Below are positions 36,195 to 46,000 of a stretch of DNA of 64,000 nucleotides, in pieces; the first letter of the stretch is position 1, and every line of letters starts with the position of its first letter. This DNA comes from Ruegeria sp. HKCCA6707. GTDB lineage: Bacteria; Pseudomonadota; Alphaproteobacteria; Rhodobacterales; Rhodobacteraceae. The translations under genes were made by a program, and so were the position numbers. The notes under the pieces are model-generated. The model was not told the DNA's origin, ran no database searches, and saw only the letters and a program-made list of their open reading frames with translations. The DNA lies in contig NZ_WQEG01000006.1 of the NCBI RefSeq assembly GCF_013033515.1, positions 287,862-351,861 of the forward strand, written 5' to 3'.

Positions 36195-37160
36195 TCAGCC
36201 CCAAAGTGTGGCCGCAGGCGGGTGGACCCCTGCTTCATTAAATCTCAGCGGGGTAGAGCGGTCTTCGGCCAACAGAAGCGGGCCGTCAAGGTCTGTGACC
36301 ATCGCGCCCTGTGCCAGCAGTGTTGCAGGCGCCATCGCCAAAGAGCTGCCGACCATGCAGCCCACCATGATCTTGTAGCCCTCGGCCAGCGCCGCCTGAC
36401 GCAGGGCCAAAGCCTCGGTCAAGCCACCGGTCTTGTCCAGCTTGATATTCACCACGTCATATTTGCCTTTCAGCGCGGGCAGGCTGGCGCGGTCATGGCA
36501 GGATTCGTCGGCACAGACAGGCACCGGACGCTCCATCCCGATCAGCGCGTCATCTTCCCCGGCAGGCAGGGGCTGTTCCACAAGCGCCACGCCCAGACGC
36601 ACCAGATGCGGGGCCAGATCGGTATAGACATCGGCGGACCAACCTTCATTGGCGTCGACGATGATCGTGGATTTGGGCGCACCCGCGCGCACCGCCTCAA
36701 GACGCGGCATGTCGTCGGGGGTGCCCAGCTTGATCTTCAACAGAGGGCGATGGGCATTGGCCGTGGCCTGTGCCTGCATTGCATCAGGCGTATCCAAAGA
36801 CAGGGTATAGGCGGTGATCTCGGGCCCCGGCACCGGCAGCCCGGCCAGATCCCAAGCACGCTTGCCCGCGCGTTTGCATTCCAGATCCCAAAGGGCGCAA
36901 TCCACCGCATTCCGCGCCGCGCCAGCGGGCAGAAGGTCGATCAACGACTGCCGTGTGAATTCTGCGGGAAGGGCGGCTATCTCGGCCTCGACCGACTCCA
37001 GCGTCTCAGCATAGCGCGAATAGGGCACGCATTCGCCCCAGCCCTGATGTTCCCCGTCCGAGATCCGAACCGTCAGCACCTTTGCCTCGGTCCGGGATCC
37101 GCGCGAGATGGTGAACACCTGCGCCAGCTGAAACACATCGCGAGAGACTTCTACCTGCAC
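36195..37160 (-). CDS. dgcA: N-acetyl-D-glutamate racemase DgcA (dipeptide epimerase family)
   Basis: A 321-residue enolase-superfamily protein close to L-Ala-D/L-Glu epimerases. The first catalytic Lys pair is in LLKIKLG, metal ligands are in IVDANEGW and CADESC, and the second catalytic Lys is in VNIKLDKTGG. In the DgcN-DgcA pathway it converts N-acetyl-D-glutamate to N-acetyl-L-glutamate. I use GTG at 37160 (frame upstream runs into dgcN-side sequence). Adjacency to a DUF1611/DgcN gene is the main reason for choosing DgcA over a plain dipeptide epimerase. Confidence 0.85.
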   Translation of the reverse strand: MQVEVSRDVFQLAQVFTISRGSRTEAKVLTVRISDGEHQGWGECVPYSRYAETLESVEAEIAALPAEFTRQSLIDLLPAGAARNAVDCALWDLECKRAGKRAWDLAGLPVPGPEITAYTLSLDTPDAMQAQATANAHRPLLKIKLGTPDDMPRLEAVRAGAPKSTIIVDANEGWSADVYTDLAPHLVRLGVALVEQPLPAGEDDALIGMERPVPVCADESCHDRASLPALKGKYDVVNIKLDKTGGLTEALALRQAALAEGYKIMVGCMVGSSLAMAPATLLAQGAMVTDLDGPLLLAEDRSTPLRFNEAGVHPPAATLWG

Positions 37161-37237
37161 GCACCCCGTCCTTCTTCTCGTTCCAAATACGGCCGCCGGA
37201 GGCGGATCAAGACCCACTAACCGGCGCGCCGTTCAGA

Positions 37238-38239
37238 TCACAACGCGGCCAGCGCGTCCACCAGTTTACCGGCGCCAAAGCGATAGGGGTCTGTCGCGGG
37301 CAGGCCCATCTCGGCCTCGACCTTGGCGATATAGTCTTTCGCCGCGTCCTCGCTCAGATGCTGTGTGTTGATTGAAACACCGGCAACCTGGCAATCGGGG
37401 TTTGCGACGCGCGCCAGCGGCAGCGCCGTGTCGCGCAGCTGGGCCAGAGTCGGTAACGAATATTCGGGCAGGCCGCGCATATGCGTCCGCGTAGGTTCAT
37501 GACACAGGATCAGCGCATCAGGCTGGCCGCCATGGATCAGCGCCATGGTCACGCCGGAATAGGACACGTGAAACAACGAACCCTGGCCCTCGATATGATC
37601 CCAGTGATCCGCATCGTTTTCAGGCGTCAGATATTCGACAGAGCCTGCCATGAAATCCGCGATCACTGCGTCCAGAGGCACCCCTTGCCCAGTGATCAGA
37701 ATGCCTGTCTGGCCTGTGGCGCGGAAGGTCGATTTCATTCCACGCTTGCGCATTTCGGCATCCATCGACATCGCGGTGTACATCTTGCCCGCTGAACAGT
37801 CGGTACCTACGGCCAGACAGCGTTTGCCGCTGCGTTTTTTGCCATTGGCGATCGGATAACCAACGGTCGGAACCCGCACATCATGCAAAGTGCCACCATG
37901 GGTTTGTGCTGCGGCCACCAGATCGCCTTCGTCGCGCAGCAGGTTGTGCAGGCCCGAGGCCAGATCATATCCCATCTCAAGCGCGGCGATCAAAACCTCT
38001 TTCCAGGCTTCGCTGATGATGCCACCACGGTTGGCCACACCGATGACCAGAGTTTTGGCTCCGGCCTCTTTGGCTTCGGCCAATGTCATGTCGGTCAAGC
38101 CAAGATCGGCTTGGCAACCTTCCATCCGCAACTGACCCACAGCGTTTTCCGGACGCCAGTCCCTAATGCCAATTGCCACTTTGGCCGCCAACATGTCGGG
38201 CGCATCGCCCAAAAACAACAGATACGGTGTCTCGATCAT
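37238..38239 (-). CDS. dgcN: D-glutamate N-acetyltransferase DgcN (DUF1611)
   Basis: A 333-residue DUF1611 protein. The N-terminal Rossmann-like domain has LLFLGDAPDMLAAKVA; the C-terminal P-loop-like domain has VGTDCSAGKM (about residues 145-153), RATGQTGI, and IEGQGSLFH. DgcN acetylates D-glutamate so that DgcA can racemise it. GGAG precedes ATG at 38239. First gene of the operon; the downstream partners are dgcA and dat. A second DUF1611 gene in the window (51768) is paired with a different racemase. Confidence 0.88.
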   Translation of the reverse strand: MIETPYLLFLGDAPDMLAAKVAIGIRDWRPENAVGQLRMEGCQADLGLTDMTLAEAKEAGAKTLVIGVANRGGIISEAWKEVLIAALEMGYDLASGLHNLLRDEGDLVAAAQTHGGTLHDVRVPTVGYPIANGKKRSGKRCLAVGTDCSAGKMYTAMSMDAEMRKRGMKSTFRATGQTGILITGQGVPLDAVIADFMAGSVEYLTPENDADHWDHIEGQGSLFHVSYSGVTMALIHGGQPDALILCHEPTRTHMRGLPEYSLPTLAQLRDTALPLARVANPDCQVAGVSINTQHLSEDAAKDYIAKVEAEMGLPATDPYRFGAGKLVDALAAL

Positions 38240-38535
38240 CGCGCTGCACTCCTTTGATTCCGGGACAAGGTAAAGAAGCGGTTCAACGAAGGCTTCGCTA
38301 TTTGCCCGGGCTTTGACTGGAGGAGTGGGAAAATTTCCTGCATTTTGGATAAAGAACGCGAAATTCTTCGAAGTTTTTAAAGTGATCAAACTTTCATCAC
38401 CCTCAAGTGGCTCTGTTCGCCACTTTTGCTGCAGGCGCATTGCCGCAGTCGCACAATGGTGGTTGCGCATGTCTTGGTAATTTAATACCCAATCGAGTGA
38501 CGAAATCGTAATTTCATTGCTTGCACGAGGCCCAG

Positions 38536-39498
38536 ATGAGTTTCCGTATCCAACCCAGCGCTCCGGCGCGACCTAATCGCTGCCAGCTGTTTGGCCCGGG
38601 ATCAAACACCAAACTCTTTCCCAAAATGGCGGCCTCGGCAGCGGATGTGATCAACCTTGATCTGGAAGACTCGGTCGCGCCATCCGACAAAGATGCGGCC
38701 CGCGCCAATGTGATCGAGGCGCTCAATACGGTTGATTGGGGCTCGAAATACATGTCGGTGCGGATCAACGGGTTGGACACACACTATTGGTACCGCGATG
38801 TGGTGGACGTGCTGGAACAGGCGGGTGACCGTCTGGATCAGATCATGATCCCCAAAGTGGGATGCGCTGCGGATGTCTACGCAGTTGATGCGCTTGTCAC
38901 TGCAATCGAGCGCGCCAAGGGACGCACCAAGCCTATCTCCTTTGAAGTCATCATCGAATCTGCGGCCGGTATCGCCCATGTTGAAGAGATCGCTGCCGCG
39001 TCCCCCCGTTTGCAAGCGATGAGCTTGGGTGCCGCGGATTTTGCGGCCTCAATGGGCATGCAAACGACTGGGATCGGTGGCACGCAAGTGAACTATTACA
39101 TGTTGCGCGAGGGCGAGAAACACTGGTCGGACCCGTGGCATTGGGCGCAAGCTGCTATCGTGGCCGCGTGCCGTACCCATGGCGTTCTGCCTGTTGATGG
39201 CCCGTTTGGCGATTTCTTGGATGACGAAGGTTATATCGCGCAGGCCAAACGTTCGGCGACACTAGGGATGGTTGGAAAATGGGCGATTCATCCGAAACAG
39301 ATCGCTCTGGCCAATCAGGTGTTCACCCCGTCAGACGCAGCGGTTTCTGAGGCGCGCGAGATTTTGGCGGCGATGGAACAGGCCAAAGCCAATGGGGAGG
39401 GCGCGACCGTCTACAAAGGTCGCCTTGTCGATATCGCCTCAATCAAACAGGCCGAGGTGATCGTGGCGCAGGCCGAATTGATTGCCGCCGGAAGCTGA
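38536..39498 (+). CDS. mcl1: L-malyl-CoA/beta-methylmalyl-CoA lyase
   Basis: A 320-residue HpcH/HpaI-type TIM-barrel lyase. RCQLFGPGSNTKLFPKMA, the acidic metal region NLDLEDSV, IESAAGIAHVEEI and MGMQTTGIGG are characteristic of Mcl1 from Rhodobacterales. It cleaves L-malyl-CoA and beta-methylmalyl-CoA in the ethylmalonyl-CoA route and related assimilation. ATG at 38536 has a GAGG site. It is alone, with its own 296-base upstream region and a terminator. Confidence 0.93.
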   Translation: MSFRIQPSAPARPNRCQLFGPGSNTKLFPKMAASAADVINLDLEDSVAPSDKDAARANVIEALNTVDWGSKYMSVRINGLDTHYWYRDVVDVLEQAGDRLDQIMIPKVGCAADVYAVDALVTAIERAKGRTKPISFEVIIESAAGIAHVEEIAAASPRLQAMSLGAADFAASMGMQTTGIGGTQVNYYMLREGEKHWSDPWHWAQAAIVAACRTHGVLPVDGPFGDFLDDEGYIAQAKRSATLGMVGKWAIHPKQIALANQVFTPSDAAVSEAREILAAMEQAKANGEGATVYKGRLVDIASIKQAEVIVAQAELIAAGS

Positions 39499-39501
39499 TC
39501 A

Positions 39502-39527
39502 AAAAGGCGCTCGGTTGAGCGCCTTTT
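39502..39527. terminator. Bidirectional terminator after mcl1
   Basis: AAAAGGCGCTC-GGTT-GAGCGCCTTTT is a perfect 11-bp hairpin ending in T residues. It separates mcl1 from the convergent periplasmic protein gene. Confidence 0.9.
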
Positions 39528-39534
39528 GTCCATT

Positions 39535-40116
39535 CTACCGGCCAAAGACATCGTTTGGCGTCCAGGTAAGCCGCTCGCCTTGCTTGCCCCATTTCATCAT
39601 TAGACAAGACGCGACGTACTTCTGAAAATACTTGATATGCAGTGGGTACCAACCCGCTTGGGGAACTTCCACTTCCGTCCGCTGGTTGCGATCGCATGGC
39701 TGCCGATTGTTGAGATACCCAACTTGTTGTCCACCGATCCATGCATCAATGCCATCATTTGACCAGGTTTCCAGCTCGTAAATACCGGGTGCGTCAAAGC
39801 GGATATATCCGGTGATTTCTGCAGCTACATTGTATGCCTTGTCGTAGGTCAATACTGGATCACCATCATTGGTTTCTCGGTAGTCCAGCCCTCTCAATGG
39901 AGGGCCAGGCTGAGCTTTCTTAAGCAGATGCTCTACCTTGGCCAAATTCTGGATTTTGCGTGGCGGGTTGCCTTCCCAGGCATATTTGACGTCCAGACCT
40001 GCCTTCGGGTTCGAGGGTTGTGGGCTGGCGGGTTGCAGCTTGAGCGGTGCTGCAAAGGCCGCTCCGGCCAATAAGGCAACGCAGGTCGCGATTGCCCCCA
40101 TCCGTGCGTAGTTCAT
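39535..40116 (-). CDS. PA14-like periplasmic protein
   Basis: A 193-residue protein with a signal peptide (ATCVALLAGAAFA, cleaved before APLKL). The C-terminal ~110 residues resemble a PA14-type beta-barrel: AAEITGYIRFDAPGIYELET, SNDGIDAWIGGQQV, then GWYPLHIKYFQKYVASCLMMKW. PA14 domains bind carbohydrate or act as adhesins. GGGAGA precedes ATG at 40116. The ligand is unknown; the match is by pattern only. Confidence 0.7.
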   Translation of the reverse strand: MNYARMGAIATCVALLAGAAFAAPLKLQPASPQPSNPKAGLDVKYAWEGNPPRKIQNLAKVEHLLKKAQPGPPLRGLDYRETNDGDPVLTYDKAYNVAAEITGYIRFDAPGIYELETWSNDGIDAWIGGQQVGYLNNRQPCDRNQRTEVEVPQAGWYPLHIKYFQKYVASCLMMKWGKQGERLTWTPNDVFGR

Positions 40117-40236
40117 CTTTAGTCTCCCTGACTGTGCGCCTCTTTTGGTGTTTTTCAACGATAAGGCTGCTATTTTCAGATGACACTAAGCTGTGAATTT
40201 TAACCTCGCAAGATGATTAAATTCACAGTTTTTCCG

Positions 40237-40689
40237 TTACGCGCGCAGGTCTTTGGGTGAATCCATCACCACATAGGTGGTGATTGAGGTGACATGGGGC
40301 AGGGTTCCCAACACATCGGTATGGAAGGTTTTGTAGGCCGACATATCCGCACATTCAACGCGCAGCAGGTATTCGATTGTGCCGGTAATGTTATGGCATT
40401 CGACAACCTCGGGCGCATTTTGCAAGGCGCGTTCAGTTCCTTCCTGCGCGGCTTTGGTGTGCTCGCCCAGCCCAACGCCGATATAGGCGGTAAAGCCGAC
40501 GCCAAGCGCCACCGGGTTCAGAACCGCGCGATAGCCAGAGATCACGCCTGCCCGCTCCAGCTCCTGCACCCGGCGCAGGCAGGCAGAGGGCGACAGGCCC
40601 ACGCGATGGGCGAGATCCTGATTGCTGATCCGCCCGTCGCGCGAAAGCTCGTGCAATATTCTGCGGTTTAGATCGTCAAACTTGGTCAT
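40237..40689 (-). CDS. Lrp/AsnC family regulator
   Basis: A 150-residue regulator. The HTH is ISNQDLAHRVGLSPSACLRRVQ and the RAM effector domain carries VVECHNITGTIEYLLRVECADM. It is divergent from a LysE/RhtB-type exporter gene with 73 bases between the starts, so it probably controls export of an amino acid that it senses. Confidence 0.93.
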   Translation of the reverse strand: MTKFDDLNRRILHELSRDGRISNQDLAHRVGLSPSACLRRVQELERAGVISGYRAVLNPVALGVGFTAYIGVGLGEHTKAAQEGTERALQNAPEVVECHNITGTIEYLLRVECADMSAYKTFHTDVLGTLPHVTSITTYVVMDSPKDLRA

Positions 40690-40762
40690 TGATTGTGAGA
40701 TTTAGGGATCTGTGCATGAAAAGGCAATTTCATTTGCCTGCACCCAAGAGATTATGCACCGC

Positions 40763-41359
40763 ATGACATATGATCTGCTCTTTGCCTTGATGACCTTTGC
40801 CTTTGTCTCGTCGATCACGCCGGGGCCCAACAACCTCATGCTGATGGCCTCGGGCGCGAATTTTGGCTTTCGGCTGAGCGTGCCGCATATGCTGGGGATC
40901 GGCATCGGCTTTACCCTGATGGTGGTTCTGGTGGGGGCGGGGCTGGTTCAGGTCTTTGACCGGTTTCCGGTCAGCTATACAGTGCTGAAGGTCGCTTCGG
41001 TCGTGTATCTTGTGTATCTGGCCTGGAAGATTGCCCATGCAGCACCTGTACAGTCGGGCGGCGCAGCGGGCAAACCGATGACTTTCCTGCAGGCTGCGAG
41101 TTTTCAGTGGGTGAACCCGAAGGCCTGGGCCATGGCGCTGACTGCGACAACTGCTTACACGCCGGATCAGACATTTTATGCCGTGTTGATTGTGGCCTCG
41201 GTCTTTGGTGCGATCAACCTGCCTTCGGTCAGTGCCTGGACCATCCTGGGGCAGCAAATGGCGCGGGTGCTTACGAACCCGCGCCGGTTGGTGATCTTCA
41301 ATTGGACCATGGCTGCTTTGCTGATCGCGTCGCTCTATCCGGTCCTTTGGCCGACCTGA
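40763..41359 (+). CDS. LysE/RhtB-type amino acid exporter
   Basis: A 198-residue inner-membrane protein with about six helices and the family signature SSITPGPNNLMLMASGANFG; a central QWVNPKAWAMAL block follows. It exports amino acids such as homoserine, threonine or a related compound. The start is ATG 40763; ATG at 40754 is also in frame. It is paired with the divergent Lrp regulator and convergent with the AraC-GyrI gene (1-base gap). Confidence 0.9.
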   Translation: MTYDLLFALMTFAFVSSITPGPNNLMLMASGANFGFRLSVPHMLGIGIGFTLMVVLVGAGLVQVFDRFPVSYTVLKVASVVYLVYLAWKIAHAAPVQSGGAAGKPMTFLQAASFQWVNPKAWAMALTATTAYTPDQTFYAVLIVASVFGAINLPSVSAWTILGQQMARVLTNPRRLVIFNWTMAALLIASLYPVLWPT

Positions 41360-41360
41360 G

Positions 41361-42194
41361 TTATTTCAAAGGCAGGCAGATCTCGGTCAACAAATCCTCG
41401 GGCGCGGTCTCGCGCGGATCGTTTAGATAGATCTCATAGCACGGCTGATCGGCAGGTTCTTCGCCTGATGTCGGCAACCAATTGCCAAACAGGCTGTGAT
41501 ACGCCGCGTGCAGCCCTGAATAGGGGCCTTTGAAGGTCAGAACGGCCGTCTTTCCACCTGGGATTTCAAGATTTTCCATCCCTTCAGGTGTGGCGTCACC
41601 GCGAAACTCTGCCCCGGCATAACTGCGCAGTTGGTCTTCGGGTACAGCGTCAGGGCTGTCGAGGTATAGGCCGATCACCGGGCCAACTTGCGGCCAAAGC
41701 TGACGCGCCTCGCACAAGGCACCGAAGGCCTCGAATTTCTTTCCGATCTCGGCGTAGCTGCCTTTGTGGGGCAAGGCGACAACGCGCCGGGAAGGTTCGG
41801 TCCGTGTTTCTACAGGATGCATTGGGTATTCTCCGGTTCTGAAATGTGGATTGGCAGGCAGAAGTTGTCCCGATTTGCGGAATGCAACCGGGCTGCTGCC
41901 ATAGGCCTCGGAAAAGGCCCGCGCAAAGGATTTCAGGTTAGGATAGCCAATATCTGCCGCCACCTTGTCGACCGCCGTGTTCGTTTGAACCAGCCAACAG
42001 GCCGCGCGGTGCAAACGGATCCTGCGCACAGCCTGTGCACAGGTCTCGCCTGTCAGCGCGCGAAACACCCGGTGCCAGTGAAACCGCGACATCGCGGCGA
42101 CGTCGGCCAAGGCATCCAGCGACAGATCACCAGCAGGATTGTCATAGATATACGACAACACACGCAGCACCCGTTTCTCATAGCTGTTTGCCAT
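41361..42194 (-). CDS. AraC-family regulator with GyrI-like ligand domain
   Basis: A 277-residue protein. An N-terminal AraC DNA-binding domain (LSLDALADVAAMSRFHWHRVFRAL and VDKVAADIGYPNLKSFARAF) is followed by a GyrI/Rob-like effector domain (about 120-277, starting VETRTEPSRRVVALPHKGSY). This is the Rob/SoxS-with-GyrI architecture that senses small drugs. AAGGA precedes ATG at 42194. It is divergent from accA but regulates it only by position, if at all. Confidence 0.92.
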   Translation of the reverse strand: MANSYEKRVLRVLSYIYDNPAGDLSLDALADVAAMSRFHWHRVFRALTGETCAQAVRRIRLHRAACWLVQTNTAVDKVAADIGYPNLKSFARAFSEAYGSSPVAFRKSGQLLPANPHFRTGEYPMHPVETRTEPSRRVVALPHKGSYAEIGKKFEAFGALCEARQLWPQVGPVIGLYLDSPDAVPEDQLRSYAGAEFRGDATPEGMENLEIPGGKTAVLTFKGPYSGLHAAYHSLFGNWLPTSGEEPADQPCYEIYLNDPRETAPEDLLTEICLPLK

Positions 42195-42316
42195 TTGGCA
42201 TCCTTCCTGTTCCTTGCCTGTTCTGGATCGCATGACCACGCTCCACAAATCTTGCTGAGTTGCATCCTGCGCAACGTCAGGTCATATAGCAGGGAAATTC
42301 CGCGTTGAGAGGCGTC

Positions 42317-43279
42317 ATGACCCAGTATCTGGATTTCGAAAAACCATTGGCCGAGATCGAAGGCAAAGCTGAAGAGCTGCGCGCGCTGGCCCGTGCCAAT
42401 GAGGAAATGGATGTGGCCGAAGAGGCCGCGGCGCTGGATGCCAAGGCGGCCAAGTTGCTGGATGAGCTTTATGCTGACCTTACCCCATGGCGGAAATGTC
42501 AGGTGGCGCGGCACCCCGAGCGCCCCCATTGTAATGACTATGTGGATGCGCTGTTTACCGAGTTCACACCGCTGGCAGGCGACCGGAACTTTGCGGATGA
42601 TCTGGCGGTAATCGGTGGTTTGGCGCGGTTCGAAGATCGGCCTGTGATGGTGATTGGCCATGAAAAGGGTTCGGACACCAAATCGCGGATCGAACGCAAT
42701 TTCGGCATGGCGCGCCCGGAAGGGTATCGCAAGGCTGTACGCCTGATGGAAATGGCGGGGCGGTTTGGTCTGCCGGTGATCACTCTGATCGACACTGCAG
42801 GGGCTTATCCGGGCAAAGGCGCTGAGGAGCGTGGGCAATCCGAGGCCATCGCGCGCTCGACCGAAATGTGCCTGAAGATCGGTGTCCCGCTGGTCTCGGT
42901 CATCATCGGTGAGGGTGGATCAGGCGGCGCGGTTGCCTTTGCAACAGCCAATCGGGTCGCGATGCTGGAGCACTCGGTCTATTCGGTGATTTCACCAGAG
43001 GGCTGCGCCTCGATTCTTTGGAAAGACGCTGAAAAGATGCGCGAAGCGGCTGAAGCGCTGCGCCTGACAGCGCAGGATTTGTACAAACTGGGTGTGTGCG
43101 ACCGCATCATCAACGAGCCCAAGGGTGGCGCGCATCGCGACCCACTGGCGGCGATGACATCGGTGCGCAAGGCCATCGCGTCGATGCTGAAAGATCTGGA
43201 CGGCAAGGATGCGGCGGCCCTTATTAACGACCGCCGCCAAAAATTCCTGGATATCGGCTCAAAAGGCTTGGCGGCCTAA
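42317..43279 (+). CDS. accA: Acetyl-CoA carboxylase carboxyltransferase subunit alpha
   Basis: A 320-residue protein: [20 protein letters not shown] at the start, [38 protein letters not shown] and [15 protein letters not shown] in the crotonase-fold core. It transfers carboxyl to acetyl-CoA with AccD for fatty acid synthesis. ATG at 42317 follows GAGAGG; a TTG 12 bases upstream is rejected. Confidence 0.97.
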   Translation: MTQYLDFEKPLAEIEGKAEELRALARANEEMDVAEEAAALDAKAAKLLDELYADLTPWRKCQVARHPERPHCNDYVDALFTEFTPLAGDRNFADDLAVIGGLARFEDRPVMVIGHEKGSDTKSRIERNFGMARPEGYRKAVRLMEMAGRFGLPVITLIDTAGAYPGKGAEERGQSEAIARSTEMCLKIGVPLVSVIIGEGGSGGAVAFATANRVAMLEHSVYSVISPEGCASILWKDAEKMREAAEALRLTAQDLYKLGVCDRIINEPKGGAHRDPLAAMTSVRKAIASMLKDLDGKDAAALINDRRQKFLDIGSKGLAA

Positions 43280-43282
43280 GCG

Positions 43283-44413
43283 TTAGCCTCCCAATCGCCG
43301 CAATAAAGCAACCGAGGGCTCTCCGGTCACGGGCAGCCCGTTGGCACGCTGATAGGCCGAGATTGCGGATTTCGTATTGTTCCCGATCACACCGTCGGCG
43401 CCTTGCGTGTCATAGCCTGCTGCGGTCAGGCGGCGTTGCAGAGCTTTTCGGTCATCCAGCGTCAGCCCTGTGGCATCGGGACCGAATGAGGCCTGAAACG
43501 GCGCGCCGCCTGCGATGCGATCGGACAGATGGCCGACACCAATCGCATAGCTGTCCGAGTTGTTATAGCGTTTGATCACCTGAAAGTTGCGAAACACAGC
43601 GATGCGCGGGCCCGGTGTTTGTGGTTGCAATACGGCGACCGGAGTGCCTGACACAGTGCCAGCTTCGCCGCCCCAAGGTTGCCCGCGTACCCAACCCGCG
43701 CGCGACAGATAGACGGCGGTTGAGGCCAGCGAATCTGTAGGGTCATCTGACCAGATATCGCGCCGCCCGTCGCCGGTGAAATCCACCGCATAGGCCAGGT
43801 ATGAGGTCGGGATGAACTGCGTATGGCCCATCGCCCCGGCCCAACTGCCGGTCATCTTGTCAGGCGTGGTGTCGCCGTTCTGAATGATCTTCATGGCGGC
43901 GATTAACTGGCTTTCAAAAAATTGCCCGCGCCTGCCGTCATAGGCAAGCGTCGACAGTGCCGAAACGACCTGCACGTCACCTCGCCGCGCACCGTATCGG
44001 CTCTCTAACCCCCAAACAGCCACGACAACCTCTTTGTCGACGCCATATTGCTGTTCAATCTGGCTGAGCGTTCCATTGTATTTTCGCAGCATCGCCTGAC
44101 CGGTGCTGATACGCTCATCCGAGGCTGCGATGGCCAAATAATCCTCAAGCGAGCGCTTGAACTCAACCTGATTACGGTCACGCTCGATCACTCCGGGCAG
44201 GTAGCCGGCGCCTTGGAAAGCGCGGTCTATTGTGGCCTGCGAGATCCCTTGCGACGCCGCGCGCCCCTTGAAACTGGCGACCCACGCGTCATAGCCCGGA
44301 TTGGGAACGGCACGCATGCGCGATGGGGCCTGGCTGTTCGAAGGTGTGCCTCCGGTACAGGCGGCGACCAAAGACGCCCCAAGCCCGATGGAAAATGTCC
44401 GTCGTTTAATCAT
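43283..44413 (-). CDS. MltB-type lytic murein transglycosylase
   Basis: A 376-residue exported lipoprotein. The N-terminus has RRTFSIGLGASLVAAC with a lipobox Cys. The SLT_2 domain has the catalytic Glu in AVWGLESRYG (about residue 133) and GAMGHTQFIPTSY; the C-terminal peptidoglycan-binding domain (about 310-376) has LQRRLTAAGYDTQGADGVIG. It cleaves peptidoglycan with anhydro product formation. It converges with accA, 3 bases apart. Confidence 0.93.
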   Translation of the reverse strand: MIKRRTFSIGLGASLVAACTGGTPSNSQAPSRMRAVPNPGYDAWVASFKGRAASQGISQATIDRAFQGAGYLPGVIERDRNQVEFKRSLEDYLAIAASDERISTGQAMLRKYNGTLSQIEQQYGVDKEVVVAVWGLESRYGARRGDVQVVSALSTLAYDGRRGQFFESQLIAAMKIIQNGDTTPDKMTGSWAGAMGHTQFIPTSYLAYAVDFTGDGRRDIWSDDPTDSLASTAVYLSRAGWVRGQPWGGEAGTVSGTPVAVLQPQTPGPRIAVFRNFQVIKRYNNSDSYAIGVGHLSDRIAGGAPFQASFGPDATGLTLDDRKALQRRLTAAGYDTQGADGVIGNNTKSAISAYQRANGLPVTGEPSVALLRRLGG

Positions 44414-44526
44414 GTTCGGTGACTGCTCTGTTTTGATGATTGCCCATATACTAGCGCAGTCTTTGAATCCGAGCCAGAACCTGTCGGCTGTTGAGGTTCA
44501 GGTTTTTGTAATGGGCGGGTCTCTGC

Positions 44527-45174
44527 TCAGCTGACCAGCATACGCAAGCCTTGGGTCACGTCGGATCGCACGGCAAGCCGCAGCCCCGGTTCGTCACCCG
44601 CTTTTAGCGCCGCAATGATCAGTTTGTGATAGCGCGGGGGTTCGGTTCTTCGCAGGCGTCCATATAGAGCGCGCATCGTGGGCCCCAATTGCAGCCAAAC
44701 CGTTTCGGCCATAGCCAGCATCGCAGGCGCTTGCGCACGCAGGTACAACGTGCGGTGAAACTCCAGATTGGAGCGGATATAGCCAACCGCGTCGCGCTTG
44801 GTGACCATTTCAGCAACGTTCAGGTTAATGCTTTGCAGCCGGTCGATCAGCGCAATGTGGGCGCGGGGCAGGGCGCGACTGGCCAGTTCAACCTCAAGCA
44901 ACGCGCGCAAGGCGGCCAGTTCTTCGATACGGTCATTGCTAAGCTCGGGCGTCGAGACACGCCCCGACGTGGACAAAGACAACGCGCCCTCGGCGGCCAG
45001 TCGGCGCACAGCTTCGCGGGCCGGTGTCATCGACACGTCGAATTCTTTGCCGATCCCGCGCAGGGTCAGGGCGTGTCCGGGCGCGATCTCGCCATGCATG
45101 ATGCGCGACCGCAATGCGCGATACACCCGGTCATGGGTTGCGGGCTGAGAGTCTGAAGAACGCGGGGTGTTCAT
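44527..45174 (-). CDS. GntR/FCD family regulator
   Basis: A 215-residue regulator: winged helix with LRGIGKEFDVSMTPAREAVRRL, and an FCD domain with RSNLEFHRTLYLRA. It stands alone; a neighbour it controls is not evident. ATG at 45174. Confidence 0.9.
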   Translation of the reverse strand: MNTPRSSDSQPATHDRVYRALRSRIMHGEIAPGHALTLRGIGKEFDVSMTPAREAVRRLAAEGALSLSTSGRVSTPELSNDRIEELAALRALLEVELASRALPRAHIALIDRLQSINLNVAEMVTKRDAVGYIRSNLEFHRTLYLRAQAPAMLAMAETVWLQLGPTMRALYGRLRRTEPPRYHKLIIAALKAGDEPGLRLAVRSDVTQGLRMLVS

Positions 45175-45216
45175 TTCTCTATGTGATCACAAAACTCTCG
45201 GGGGTCAACAGCCGGA

Positions 45217-45900
45217 TCACTCAAAGCGATACCGATGAAGGGCCGCACCGTTTTCGCGCAGCCAGCGGCGTTGCGCCTTGCAGGGCCCAAAGATATTTTC
45301 GACCTGCGCCCAGAACGCCGGGGAATGGTTCATCTCAGCCAAATGCGCCACCTCATGCGCGGCCACATAATGCAGGACGTCGGAGGGCGCCAGGATCAGC
45401 CGCCACGAGAACATCAGCCCGCCCGCAGAACTGCACGATCCCCAGCGAGACCGCGTGTCGCGCAGTGTCAGTGTCGTGTAAGGCCGACCCAATATGGCGG
45501 CATAGTCGTCACAGGCTTCGGACAATCGATCCCGCGCCAGTTCTTTTAGAAACCGCGCCAGACGCCGCCCTTCCGAGCCCTCTGGCAAGGCCACTTCATG
45601 CGCAGTCAGCGCGACCCTGCGACCGGTTGCGCGCACGATTCGTCGCTCGACCCCTTCGACCGGGATCAACTGTCCGATTTGCACCAGCGCAGGGTCGGGC
45701 TGGTCCTGCAGATGCTGTCGGATCCACCCTTCTTTCTGCTGTGCGAAACTCAGCGCTTCGGTCTCGGCCACACCATGGGGGTAGGTCAGTGTAACCCGCC
45801 CATCCAACTGGGAAATCCGCAGCGAGATGCGCCGCGCGCGGGCCGATTTCCGCAATGTCAGAGGCACCGGAGGTGTTCCGGGCAGCGCATGATGCCCCAT
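45217..45900 (-). CDS. SprT/YgjP-type M48 metallopeptidase
   Basis: A 227-residue protein with the zinc motif HEVAHLAEMNHSPAFW (HExxH) near residue 185, and RSRWGSCSSAGGLMFSWRL before it. This is the DUF45/YgjP family of predicted zinc peptidases. The start at 45900 has AAGGGA upstream; an in-frame frame extends 66 bases further. It is divergent from the TIGR02300 gene. Confidence 0.9.
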   Translation of the reverse strand: MGHHALPGTPPVPLTLRKSARARRISLRISQLDGRVTLTYPHGVAETEALSFAQQKEGWIRQHLQDQPDPALVQIGQLIPVEGVERRIVRATGRRVALTAHEVALPEGSEGRRLARFLKELARDRLSEACDDYAAILGRPYTTLTLRDTRSRWGSCSSAGGLMFSWRLILAPSDVLHYVAAHEVAHLAEMNHSPAFWAQVENIFGPCKAQRRWLRENGAALHRYRFE

Positions 45901-46000
45901 AGTCGATTTCCCTTTGCGTAAAGGCTTTGACAGTCCCCGCCTCTTATGGCAGGTGACCTGAATCATTTATAGGATTCACCTGATATCAAGGGGATTTGAT

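Noticed and set aside
35706..37220. 504-codon plus-strand frame
   Set aside because: Antisense to dat and dgcA, with shadow-like composition.
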